Source: Pristionchus mayeri (taxonomy: Eukaryota; Nematoda; Chromadorea; Rhabditida; Neodiplogasteridae). From it: a stretch of 64,000 nucleotides of DNA. Position 1 is the stretch's first letter; each line of letters starts with the position of its first letter. A program made the translations under genes and the position numbers. Shown here in pieces: positions 23,300 to 37,760 of the stretch. Under the pieces are notes generated by a model. The model was not told where the DNA came from and did no database searches. It saw only the letters and a list, made by a program, of their open reading frames with translations. The stretch covers positions 38,878,901 through 38,942,900 of the forward strand of contig BTRK01000006.1 of NCBI GenBank assembly GCA_036245805.1, given 5' to 3'.

Positions 23300-26200
23300 C
23301 TGACCATACAATATGAACCTCTGGTGATGACCTTAGGACGACGACATTTAAATTCGCGGATTCTACATCCAATTCTTCCTCCTCACTCCGTAATGAATCA
23401 CTCTTCCTCAGGTACGGTAAGTGTTATCCCCTCGATCCTCCCATTTTCCATCGTGCCATGTGTGACGACGCCCCACAACAATCCCGTTAAACTGGGGCAA
23501 CGATCGCGCTGTTTTGTTGCATTGTGGGCTCTGAATCACACACGTCGACCCCTCCTTCCCATCCTCGCACATTGTCTTACAGCCATAAACTCTCGCTCAT
23601 TCCATTTCTCCCCTTCCACTGATATCATATGATAATCGTGTCCGTTCTCGGTCAAATTTCAGCGGGTGTTGAAGGGAGAGGAGAGAGGGGGGGGGATGGG
23701 GATGGCGCCTCCTCCCTCACGTGCGCTGGTGGTAATTCTGGCACTTTGTGAGTGACACAAACAACTCGTTGGCGGGAAATCTCCACAAAGTGTGAGAGAG
23801 AGAACGAAGAGGGTATTGGACATTATCGGACGAGCAAAAGTGCAAAGTCGTCTGTTCCCTTCCTTTCCACTTCTCATCTCATCAGGCCATTCACACTTGC
23901 TGATAAGCCAATGAACGCACGCTTCAATGAACTTTTTAGAGGGGAGGAGAAGCGACGAGAACTTTGCCAAGTTCGAAGGCAATAAAATCGCCGCTACTAC
24001 TCTCGCGCATTGATTTATCTCCATTGTCAGATCGACGGCGTCGAAAAGATCGACGTGTGTTTGAGGGAAGGTAGTTTAACACACCCCTCTTCCTCCCCCT
24101 ATCGCAACAGAGTTATGGAGGAGGGGGGGGAGGAGGGAGGAGAGGGGGGAGGAGAGGCTAGGGCGGGCGGAGGGACGGCGATTGAGGGGCGCCGTTGCTG
24201 ACTCAGCACACGCAGATTCACGAGTGAATGGAACACACTTGGAAATGGTAAACAGGGAAGGAGGGAGAGAGGGAAGCAATAGAAAGGGCAGGCATCCCCA
24301 ATCATCGGTTGTACGCGCTGTTTTGCAATACAGTACTCGAGCGTGATCAACAGACCCCATCGATTCGGACGTCATCGCGTCAGAAGTGCTGATAAACAGG
24401 CCAATTGTGCACCTTTTGAGAGTGTTCTATGAAATAATGCGGGTTACGGTGCTAGATCGGCAGATCGCCGTCAGACGATATTTTTGCAAAATGAGGAAAA
24501 AACAATTGAACCTCTCTACAGTATTATCTTCCAGAAGACTTTTTTGGCAATTCGGGGGACTTAATGTGAAAATACTAACGAAGGATGCTATTTTGGGTCT
24601 AATTCAGAAGGTTCTGATCCGACGATGATCATTCCACCTGGTGTCAACTGTTCGCTTACCACTTCTGGAGAGTGGCCTGTCTCGTCTTCTCCCTCTTTCC
24701 CGCAGCTCGGGCTCTGTTCGGGTTGATGCATCGCTTGTGAGTGCGACGAACGCACTGAAATTGGCTGATCTTTGATCTTTCTCATCATCGATATCGATCT
24801 TCGTCCTAATATAGATTGAAGTTTGATGTTTGCACAGGCTGGAAAAGTGACTGCCCACAATTTCATCATTTGTAGCCACAATCGTCGAGAGAGTGCATCG
24901 ACGTGCAAGGTAATTCGATTACCAACTATCGATTGATTCGCTTCAATACTTCCAAAATCGGCAACACAACTACTTGTTCTTTGTTTCCCGCTGGCTTTCA
25001 AGAGGGAGTGGCTTTTAAGAGGGAGCAGTGAGTTCAAAGGGCGCTTCGAGAGGGAGAGAACGCTCTTCATTTTGAATGCTTATCTGCATGGATCAACGAG
25101 AGAATGAAGAGGGGAGCACTCACTGCGGGTGACTTCATCCTCTACTCGTACTTGTTGTTTCTCTCAGCAGCGCCGGCAGTTGTAAGTGACTCTCTCGACG
25201 ATCGAGAAGCTCAGTTGGCGATCACTCGACCTGCAATCGATCAGAGACTACGGTAGGAATCAGGCATCCAGAGATCGATTGATGAGGCCCCCAAAATCGT
25301 GCTTAGTGCGCCATTAGCCACGTAAGCACGTTTGTGAACGAGAAAATAGAGGGAGGATTCTAGAGCGTGGGAAGGACAGAGAGAAAGAGCGAGAAGAGGA
25401 TGGAAGAGGGACGATCGAGAGAGGAGAGAGAGGAGAGGGGAGAAGATGGAGGAGGAGAAAAAACCGAGGGTGGATCGCGGCAGATTGGGCAGTCGAATGA
25501 AGAGGAAGAGGAGGGGAGGGGGGAGAGAGGGTGGACGAAGGTGAAAATCGAGTGAAAGCGCGCCAAAAATCGCCTTGTGCTCGTTCGCCGCTTGAATTGT
25601 TGCGAGATCTCTTTCTCTCGCAAGTGTCGCTGCTGTGATAAGAGAGAGAGGGGTCGACGTCACTGATTAGGAGGCCTCTGATTGCAGGAGAGTTTCCAGC
25701 TCTTTGATGTCCGCAGGGAGCACTGACTCACTTGTGCACGAAAATGTTTGAATGCACAGCTTTCTGCATGATAAGAAGATATAAACTACGATTCTCATAG
25801 ACTTTTGAGGTTGTGGCCTCGGTCGCCAATGCGTAGTGGATAGTGGTGACAATTTTCTCCTCTTCTTCTCCCGCTTTTTGCCAGCATCTCGACGTCATAA
25901 TGAGGATCGCATTCTCGCAGAGGGGGAGAAGAACGGAAGATGCAAACAGTCGGTAAGCTACTCAGAACTGGCGGATACGAGTGCGGGAGAGACACGGGGA
26001 ACGCTTGTATGCCACCTGCCAGCTAATGAGCACTTTCGAAGCGGGATCCGGGTAGGCCAAAGCAGCCATTGAGGGCATGCGAAGATGAGTATGGATGGAA
26101 TAAGAGAGTAGAAGAAGCGAGAGGAGAAGAGAGCAAAGGAGGCAATAAAAGAGAGAGAGGAAAAGAGAGAAGACTGTGGAAGAGAACAAATGAGAATGAG

Positions 26201-27213
26201 ACGAGGGGAGGGGAGGATTCCTTACACTCTCGATGGAGGAGATTTCACGTGTGAAAGAGAGGAGATCACAAACGTCCAGCTATCAATCAAAAAAGGGTCT
26301 GGGAAGAGAGGGAGGAGAGGTGCACTCTAAGCCGACGGAAGCCTCCTCCTGACGACGAGGCTACAATGAGTTTCCAGGCATCGATCGCCCTCCCAAGTCG
26401 AGTCTAACTCCCTTCGTCCACTAAGAAAAGACACAACAAGGTCAACTTTTCTCACTCGTTCAAGAGCCGAAATGAGAGAGGAAAGGAGGGAAATGAAAAC
26501 GGAGAAAATAGTGGAAGAGAGGAGACCGCGGCACTTTCTCGCCTTCTCCTTAGCCGTTCTATCGACGGATAGTTGCCAAAGTTTGCACGTGCTTATTCAT
26601 ACCGGGCCGAGAAATGTCGAACAAGTTTGGGCAAAAAAGGAACGAACAAATAGTTGAGAGGGCCGACCTTGATAGGATTGACTGAAGAAGACGAGAACAT
26701 GCGAATAAACAAAAATGAGGGTAAGGGAAGTAGTGGACAGAGGGGGGAGAGAGAGAGGAGGAGAGAAAGTTAAGAAAATGTTCTCCCCTCTCGACTGACT
26801 CAGCTGCTGACCGTTTCGAGTGAGTAAAAGAGAGGAAGGGAACGGAAAAATGCTTTCAATTGCTGTTGCCGTGTGATGAAATGGTAGAAGAAAGAGGGAG
26901 GGGAGACTCAGTGCTTCTCCTCCTCTCGACGAGTAAATGAGAGGGGAGAGGAGGGGAGAATGGATTGAATCGACCCAGAAGGGGGAGATTATGGAGGTGT
27001 TGTTGAGGTGCGAGAGGAGAAGGACGAAGAACGGTGCACGGACGTGATTACATTAGGGAGAGAGTTCGAAAATCGCCTCTTCATTTCACACAACATCTCT
27101 AACGGTTGTATTACAACATACGAAGAATATGCAATGAAGAGGTCGTGGTATCTTTTCTCAGATTCTATACATAACAAAATGAGAGAGGGCAGCAGCTACC
27201 GCAACAAGTGACT
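23300..27213. other. region with little recognisable coding sequence
   Basis: Holds the missing 5' end of the coiled-coil gene and long purine-rich tracts (24110-24180, 25370-25560, 26690-26780, 26880-26990), plus G-runs at about 23682-23690 and 24122-24129. Open frames here mostly follow the G/A or C/T bias. The only exon-like signal is listed separately at 25104-25181. Confidence 0.4.
25104..25181 (+). CDS. possible first exon with hydrophobic N-terminus
   Basis: An ATG opens MKRGALTAGDFILYSYLLFL, followed by SAAPAV and a strong GTAAGT donor. The hydrophobic run would serve as a signal peptide or anchor. No partner exon was identified with confidence. On the opposite strand the same DNA has a competing signal (ATGAAGTCACCCGCA before GTGAGT), which could instead be the 5' exon of the coiled-coil gene. 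Only one is likely to be real. Confidence 0.25.
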
Positions 27214-27555
27214 ATGGAAGAGCGGGCGCCTCTGAACAGTGGCGGCTTGGGCGGATCACAGATAAGAGGAGAAGCCCCAGATCCGCGGGAAGGAACACAA
27301 ACAGTTTCTGTGTTACTCGAGTAACTGCAAACAAGAGAAGGAGCAGTGAAGGGAGGGAGGGAGTAATCTGTGATTAGAGAGGAAAAAGAGATCGGCATTC
27401 TCACGATGGAAAAAGCGGAGCATCCGCGATCGCTGATCGATCCCCTCGAATTCACGACAATCAAGGATCTCGAGCAAAAGAAATTCAGGAAAAACGAGGC
27501 AGTGAAAAACAGAGCGAAACAGCTGTTAGAAAGAAAGAAGAAGAAGAAGGAATGA
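27214..27555 (+). CDS. small basic-tailed protein of unknown function, 94 aa
   Basis: Two exons, 27214-27320 and 27378-27555, joined in phase across a 57 bp intron. It starts MEERAPLNSGGLGGSQIRGE, continues into TQTVSVLLEEEKEIGILTM, and ends with a charged helix (TTIKDLEQKKFRKNEAVKNR) and a poly-Lys tail KKKKKE before TGA. An in-frame TAA lies upstream of the ATG. There is no signal peptide and no clear membrane segment. The Lys-rich end suggests a nucleic-acid contact or a nuclear protein, but that is weak inference. Family not recognised. Confidence 0.5.
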
Positions 27556-28702
27556 ATGAGTTGAGGATAGACTGCAAAACATCCCAATCGCACATTTCAT
27601 AGGATTTTCCCGAATTATTGAGGTGAATGGCTGCGCAGGGTGGGATAATGTCTATTGAGCATAATATCGACCCAAAGTATTTTTTATTGAGTATTTTTCA
27701 ATTTTATAACAAAATGTGTGTTACAATTGCAAAACAATGCTTTGCTCGTAGCAGAATTTTAATTCAGTGCGATTTTCGATCGGTGAGAGTGCGAAAGGGA
27801 AGCGGATTCGCGTGAATTTGCGTGATCAGTAGAGGAATGTCGCCTATCACTTCCAATATATCTTTTCCCTTCAACCCTATCAATCACCGGAGCGTTCACC
27901 TCGAGAGAAAGAGGGATGCGTGCAGATTTCATCACGTGCCATTCGATGCCCAATCCTCCTCCTTTATCTCACTCCTAGGCCTTCTTTCGAAAACAGCACT
28001 GAGCATGGCAAGGGAAGGCGTAAGCTGATCTGGGGCTAGGCTGTCTCAAGTCTGTGTAACCTTCTCACTGCTTGCTTCTCGCTTCTTTTCGCGCTCAAGC
28101 TTGCAAGTGCATCGCGGATTGATGTCCAAATATCTCACATCAGTTTCCAAAGATTTCGCCACTTTTCAGTGGTCCAAATTAGAAGAGAATGTGGGTGTCT
28201 GATTTCGAAAGTGCGATTCTATTCCGAGTAAATGGGGAGAGACTCACCGATGAAGGTAGAGTAGCAGATGCTTTGAGGGAGAGAGACGAAGGATGATCTG
28301 CGAAGGAGGAGAAAGAATCCAGGCGAAGACTGACGAGTGGAGGAAAAACGAGAGAAGAGAATGATAGAGGATACACAATCAGAGGGAGGAGCAAGGGGAA
28401 AGCAGAGGTTAAGTGAGTGGTGGTAGGCATTGTTGGCACTCGAAACGTTCTCTCACTACTCATCACTACTTTTATCTCAGCACTTTACAATGGTCGGCCA
28501 GGAATATACGAGAGAAGAAGCTCTTTGAACTCGATCAACCTGGGCAAACACACAATCAACACGGAACGATCTTTATCTCTTAGTACGAGGAACGAACGAC
28601 ACAGCGAATGGGGGCAAGAGCACACCTAAGAGCAAGGAGAAAAGCGAGATCAGAGTAGGAGTAAGCAAGGTTAATAGAGTGAGTAGAGCTCGTCCAATTC
28701 GT

Positions 28703-29253
28703 CTACTGGCGAGAAGATCGGACCCGCGGATCGCTTTCCGAATCGCATTCCTGCAAAAGGTTTGATCTTTATTCATTGACGAATATACAGTAGGTCACTG
28801 AAAAATCACTTCAACCCATGCAGCGATTTTACAACTTTAAAATTAATCTATTCCTGTGTCCATTGACTTGAGCTGTACGTTAAGATAAATTCCATAGAGA
28901 GAGAGATAGTTATCGCGACTTATCCTAATTCATTCATCCGTTTACGAATTATCTCAGCAACCCGCCACCTGCATTCTGTTGCAATGGCATCATTTCGTTC
29001 TAATCTGTGATTTACTAACTAATAATGAAAATCCCGATCTCTCCTGTTTTTATGACTGCTAAACTCGCTCACCCTGGTGGCATCCGATGCATTGGCAGCA
29101 CTCGAGCGTCATCTTCAATCCGCATACGCGTGCGCACTGCGCCCGCGTCACTCGCGCGATCCGCTCGCCATCGAAGGACGCGGATGCGGATGAGGGCGCG
29201 AAGAGGGCAACCAAGAGGAAGAGGAGAAGACAAGAGGCCAGGGATGAGTTCAT
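28703..29253 (-). CDS. small secreted Cys-rich protein, 75 aa
   Basis: Two exons (29074-29253 and 28703-28750) agree in phase. The N-terminus is a textbook signal peptide (MNSSLASCLLLFLLVALFAP, cleavage probably near SASAS). The mature part is short and Cys-rich: CARVCGLKMTLECCQCIGC, with one more Cys from exon 2 (HQECDSESDP). The intron lies between them after CHQ. Seven Cys lie within about 25 residues, an odd number, suggesting partner binding or one free thiol. The C-terminus VRSSRQ ends at TAG (28703-28705). Likely secreted and disulfide-bonded; no known family is assigned. Confidence 0.62.
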
Positions 29254-30037
29254 CGTAGAGGAGGAAGTGGGAGAAAATGGGGTACCTGAAGTAAAATGTC
29301 AAATATAGATAGAGTGGAAGAAAGCACACGTAGTTACTGAGAAAATCGGACAGTCTGGCGACACATTATAGGATACGATAGTCAATGAAAGCTCCAGAAA
29401 GACTAGACTAGGTCAGGCTGAGCTGAAGTTGAGCTACAGTAGTCAGGCAGAAGTAGTATTCGGGTAAGTGAGTAGAGTGAGGGAGAGATAGGGCGGAGAC
29501 AGGTGACTTCGACTACTCTTATAAGGACCTGCTTAGCATTCGGGGAAACATTGAGATGGGGAAGGGGGAGGGAGGAGAAGGACTTCATAATCAGAATGCG
29601 AAAGGTCGCGCAATACGTAGTGAGTGTATAAATCAGGTGGATGTCGTCTGGGATGTGAAAGAGCAAGGGAAACTTGGGGGAGGGAGAAGCAGCATTCGAA
29701 ATTCCAGCACTTCTTGCATGGCTAGACATGCTACCGTCGAGCTTGTATATGTCTGATTACGGTAGCGGACAAACCTCAGAGATTTATACGCCGCAGACCC
29801 GATAAAAAAAGGGGTGGCAGACTGAACGATGGGTGGAGTCAGAAGGGGGGGGGGCTGGACCGTGCGCTAATGAGGGAAGGAGAATTAGTATTCGAAATGG
29901 GAAGGAGAAGGGCGTTAATCGCTGCTGTAGTCGAGAGGAGGAACAATGGACGAGATGAAGAACGGTATTGTGCCAACTCTAGGAATGAGATTGAGACGGT
30001 AGAGTAGTACGGGCAGGAGACTACACCCACTCGCCAT

Positions 30038-30612
30038 ATGACTATGACGACACCAAGAGCGATATTGAGGTCGTTGGCCATAGATGACCCCCAGAATTAC
30101 TATGTGAGTTACGAGATGGAAGACGCGGTCGAAAACGTAATGGAGATTCTGAGGAGGTGGAAGTGGGCAGACGTAATGCAGGCTGCGCATAACGAGGTCA
30201 TCCACTCGTCACCACATAAACAGGGGAGTAGGCATGGGAATCTGCAGGAGTGAGGGGGAAATGAGAAGTTGATGGAGTCAGTGTGCATCTGCTTAGAACA
30301 ACCTTAGCCGGGGGTTATTCAGATGGGAGCGAGGGCGAACAAAGGAGAAGGAGAATAACAGTGGACGCAGACTACGACCAGTGTCAATATGGAATTCAGC
30401 CATGCGATTACTATGTTTTCAGTCGTTTCATCACAGAAATTTCCGGCAAATTATGATGTGTTCTGTTTTCCACTCCGCCTACAGTAAGTGATTAATCGGT
30501 CGATGAGGAATTCAAAACGTGAGTTTACGAATCGGATGTTCTCTCTGCAGAAAAAAAAGAAGTGGATAATGGAATGCCTAGAACGAATGAGTGGACTGGA
30601 TGGAGTCCGTAA
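30038..30612 (+). CDS. possible three-exon small gene, about 106 aa
   Basis: Exon 1 (30038-30249) starts MTMTTPRAILRSLAIDDPQN and contains an amphipathic helix (MEDAVENVMEILRRWKWADV). An in-frame TAG lies upstream. It joins exon 2 (30437-30483, FRQIMMCSVFHSAY) in phase, with GTGAGG and GTAAGT donors and a CATCACAG acceptor. Exon 3 from 30551 in that phase reads KKKEVDNGMPRTNEWTGWSP and stops at 30610-30612. Another frame of exon 3 is open further (WIMECLERMSGLDGVRNVRF) but does not fit the phase. The opposite strand is also open. Family not recognised. Confidence 0.33.
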
Positions 30613-31223
30613 TGTCAGGTTCGGCTTTTGTGTGAGAAGTGGAGTGGCGAGGTGTCAGTGTTCAAAGTATGACGGAAATATTTATGCACACAGAACAAAG
30701 TGAGTTGCGGAATGACACCAAGGTCGGGAAGAGTTGCATTGTCGTAGAGTCTGAAAAGAATCTCAATTATTACACCGTTCGTTGATCAACCACTCAGTTA
30801 TGATGATGTGTTTTTGCGCAGACTCGGCAGTCACATGGCATTTTGCTAACCAATTAGAGATCATCCCTTCACCGCCCACCTCCTCACTCATACTCGGTTG
30901 CCATGCGTTCCGTTCGTCACGGTATCCTCGCATTTTCGCTTATTGCGCTGCTCGAATTCATCTCTGTAAACATCCAATGAAGAAATTTGCAATTTGAAAA
31001 ATCGAGAGGTTTTGAGTCAGAGTATTAACACGTCATCATACCAATTCATTTAAGAAAACGTCGGGACTAAGGTAAGTACGATTCTCTAATTGTAAAAACT
31101 CGAAGAAAACCTTCAAAAACACTACATCATTGGGGAAGTGAAATTGAGAGTGAGGTTTAATTGTACGTGAGAATGAGTGGAATGGTATCATGGAAGGGTA
31201 GAATGAGTATCGTCAAAACTAGA

Positions 31224-34576
<3,353 letters not shown>

Positions 34577-36006
34577 GCCCTGTTATACGCCGTCTAGGGC
34601 TGTAAAGTGGAGAAAATACAGTTTGCAGTTAGAACGAACGAAAACAGGGAAACAGTGGACATAATACAATTACTATGGAAATATCCCTAATATGCATATG
34701 TCAAAATTCGTTACTCAATTTGCTTGGGGAATGCGATACTGTTACGCTTAGGCTGTCGAAAATTGATAAATCGGAGAGTAAACAACGAGGGGAACATCAT
34801 CAAACACATCTGATAACAAACGAGTCCTAAAACAGAATTTGCACAATGCGAAATTTTTGTCAGAAATTGAGAGTAACTGGCTCTCCTAAGGCTAGATATT
34901 TAGAGTAATTGGCCTACTCTAATGGCAATGGATATTGAACATGTGACCCGGGCTATATGCGAGCGCGTCCAGTGTTAGAGAGCGCGATGGAGTGAGAGAA
35001 TGCTTGAATGAAGAGATAGAGAAAGAGAGAAAGGAGAGGTGACAGCGGCAGGAATGCCAGAGGTGTTTTTTTATTGCGTTCGATATATATTTGACTTGGA
35101 GCTTCTACTATGAAGATCAATAATTTATTACAAAGATTCAAATTTAACGAGTGATACATGGAGAGAAGTGGCCTTTTCCTTCATCGTCAATTTTATCCTC
35201 TCGGATAGTACATTTTCGCATCCTACGTCATTTAATTGTGCATTTCTTTCTCACTGGATGAATCACTTCGAATAGAACGGTGTCATCTTCCTTTTCCTGC
35301 AAAAAATCGGATATGCGTTTCCGAAATCATATCGTTTCTGATAACTTCTCGAAATGTAGTGTGATAAATTAGTCCTACAGTGAGGAAAGAATGGATGACT
35401 AGAACGTGTGGACGATTCGATCAATGGGAAATAACAACAAGAAAACGTAAATTTCTGATTGATAGCGTCGCCTATCGTTTGCTATAAGTACTTCAATTCG
35501 ATTGAAGCTCTCTCATCTCTCGAGGATCCCTCCCAAGTTCATAATCTCGTGAAGTCTTCTTTCCAATCTTTCCCGAATTAACCCCTCCGATGTTGAATTT
35601 TGGCCAGTACCAGAGTCTTGATCCTTCAGTCATTGGAATCGTAGTGTACTAACACGGTCCGAGGCCAGGTGATTAATTTAATAATTCTTTATCATGCGTC
35701 AAAGCATGAGATATTATGCCGTGGAAAAAGTCAAGGGGAAGAAGAAATATTTGAAACCCCCCAATTCCACATCCCGGCTCCCAGTAGAGATAGCGACTTG
35801 ATATTTGGAATATGGGGTGTAAATTGCTTTTACACACCATATTCCAAATTTGAAGTGCGTAGTTCGACTAGGAGCCGAGGCACGAAGTTGTGGGAATTCA
35901 AATATTTCCTCTTCTCAACTTTTTCCACAGCATCAGATAGATGATACAGGGGAAATTAGGAGCATGATAATTACGATGTCATATCTAGATGACAAAGGGA
36001 ATTCTA
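34577..36006. other. upstream region of PCYT2 with two possible small minus-strand exons
   Basis: Two short coding-like pieces lie on the minus strand. 35493-35633 is an ORF of 46 aa (MTEGSRLWYWPKFNIGGVNS ... MRELQSN). 35228-35296 is an acceptor-flanked terminal exon (EKEDDTVLFEVIHPVRKKCT, then IK and TGA) after a good TTTTTTGCAG. They are not joined in a compatible phase, so a single gene is not shown. The rest is AT-rich with no clear feature. Confidence 0.3.
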
Positions 36007-37416
36007 TTAAGAGACCCTCCACGAGAGAACGTAACAACTGTGCAGGGGTCCACGGATGGCTAAAAATTCGATAATTCCCAAACTTTTTTCTGAAATGTAG
36101 GCCCCTAGTGCTGATCGACGGCCGCAATAACTAAGGCTGGGGGGTCGATTTTGAAAAAGTTTCAGTTACCCCCACTTTGGGGTCGAAAAATTCGATATCT
36201 CAGAATTAGACGAGATATAGAAATTCTGGTGTATTTTCACTCGTAGAAAACGAATTTCGATATCCCGATGCGAGAAAATGCGAATTGGAAAAGATAACAT
36301 CAAAAAACCACTTTTTCGGTCAATTTTTGCGAATAATCGATATTTTAAAATTTCCTGCGCAGTCTTTGGATACGATTTTTGAAATCAGCATAAAAAGTTG
36401 GCCCTAGTTTGAGAAAATCAGAATTTTAAAATGATACATTTTTGAGATATTGTGATCCAAACATCGATTTTTGGGGTAAATCGACAAATATCCTGCCATT
36501 TAGAACGCTGAATTTTGAAAACCAATGCATCCAATGGTCTAATAACTACCCAGTATATCTATTTTTGTTAGATCTTCATATTACCATGCCAAGAGAGATC
36601 ATAAGTAGCAAAATTGGAAATCTCATTTTTTTCGACCCAGCCCAATGGACTAAAAAATTCGAAATCTCAAAAGCATCAATAAAAGACGTTTTCTGGAGTA
36701 TTTTCACTCGTAGAGACCGTTCTTGCACATGAAAGGTCTTGAAAACATCTTTTAACGTTATTGTGATTTTCTTAACTTTTGGACTGTTTTCGATATTCGA
36801 ATTTTGGACTTTTTCTGATTTCGATTTTTCATTGCTTCCACTGCACCTAGGACGATTCAAATGATTATACTAGTCATAAGAAAGTGTTTCCAGAACAATA
36901 AGTATACATACAGTGAAAATTCGGCGTTCTAAATGGCAGGATATTTGTCGATTTACCCCAAAAATGGATGTTTGATCACAATATCTCAAAAATATGTCAT
37001 TTAAAAATTCTGATTTTCTCAGACTAGGGCCAACTTTGTATTCTGATTTCAAAAATCGTATCCAAAGACTGCGCAGAAAATTTTAAAATATCGATTATTC
37101 GCAAAAATTGACCGAAAAAGTGGTTTTTTGATGTTATCTTTTCCATTTCGCATTTTCTCGCATCGGGATATCGAAATTCGTTTTCTACGAGTGAAAATGT
37201 ACCAGAATTTCTATATCTCGTCTAATACTGAGATATCGAATTTTTCGACCCCCAAAGTGGGGGGTACCTGAAACTTTTTCAAAATCGACCCTCAGCCTTA
37301 GTTATTGCGGCCGTCAATCAGCACTCGGGGCCTACATTTCAGGAAAAAAGTTTGGGAATTATCGAATTTTTAGCCATCCTTGGACCTGTGACGTTCTCTG
37401 GTGGAGGGTCTCTTAA
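36007..37416. repeat. large foldback A (1.4 kb) with TTAA ends
   Basis: Both ends read TTAAGAGACCCTCCAC going inward, and the two halves are inverted copies around about 36.75 kb. For example, the CAAATATCCTGCCATTTAGA segment at about 36485 recurs inverted at about 36935. The TTAA at each edge would fit a piggyBac-type target, but no transposase is present. The arms are diverged by substitutions. Possible class: non-autonomous DNA element. Confidence 0.75.
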
Positions 37417-37760
37417 ATAAATGCTTCCATAGTTCAGAGCCCATCAACTCCTCACCTCCATTTTGTGCAGTCTTACTGCTCTGTCGCATAGTGCTAATAT
37501 CGATAGAGGGAAAATAATGCTCGTGTTGTTGTAGAGAGCCGGGGATCGTGTTCGTGTCCAGACAGTAATGGGATGAAAACAGCCAAACAGTCAAGCCGTT
37601 TGAACAGGCGCAGGACAAGAATGTCAAGCTGACTGCGTGATTCATGCGGGGGAGAAAGAGGGAATCGCCTACTGCGACAGACAGAGCATGTGATCGTGTT
37701 ATTGAGAAGACGAGATTGTGACAAACAGATGATGGATTATTGATATTGTCATTTCGCATT
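37262..37760. repeat. 0.5 kb segment, copy 1 of a direct duplication
   Basis: Almost identical to 39958-40432: the end of a foldback arm, then about 345 bp of other sequence ending GTCATTTCGCA. Both copies contain the same minus-strand open frame (129 aa here). No domain, signal peptide or splice signal supports that frame as a gene, and its duplication follows that of the repeat. Confidence 0.8.

Noticed and set aside
26472..26657. Small plus-strand frame in purine-rich DNA
   Set aside because: Glu/Arg/Lys-rich start reflects GA-rich DNA; no acceptor or partner exon.
37370..37759. Duplicated 129-codon minus-strand frame (also 40042-40515)
   Set aside because: Both copies are part of a repeated segment; no domain, signal peptide or splicing. 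Sharing follows the duplication and is not selection on protein.
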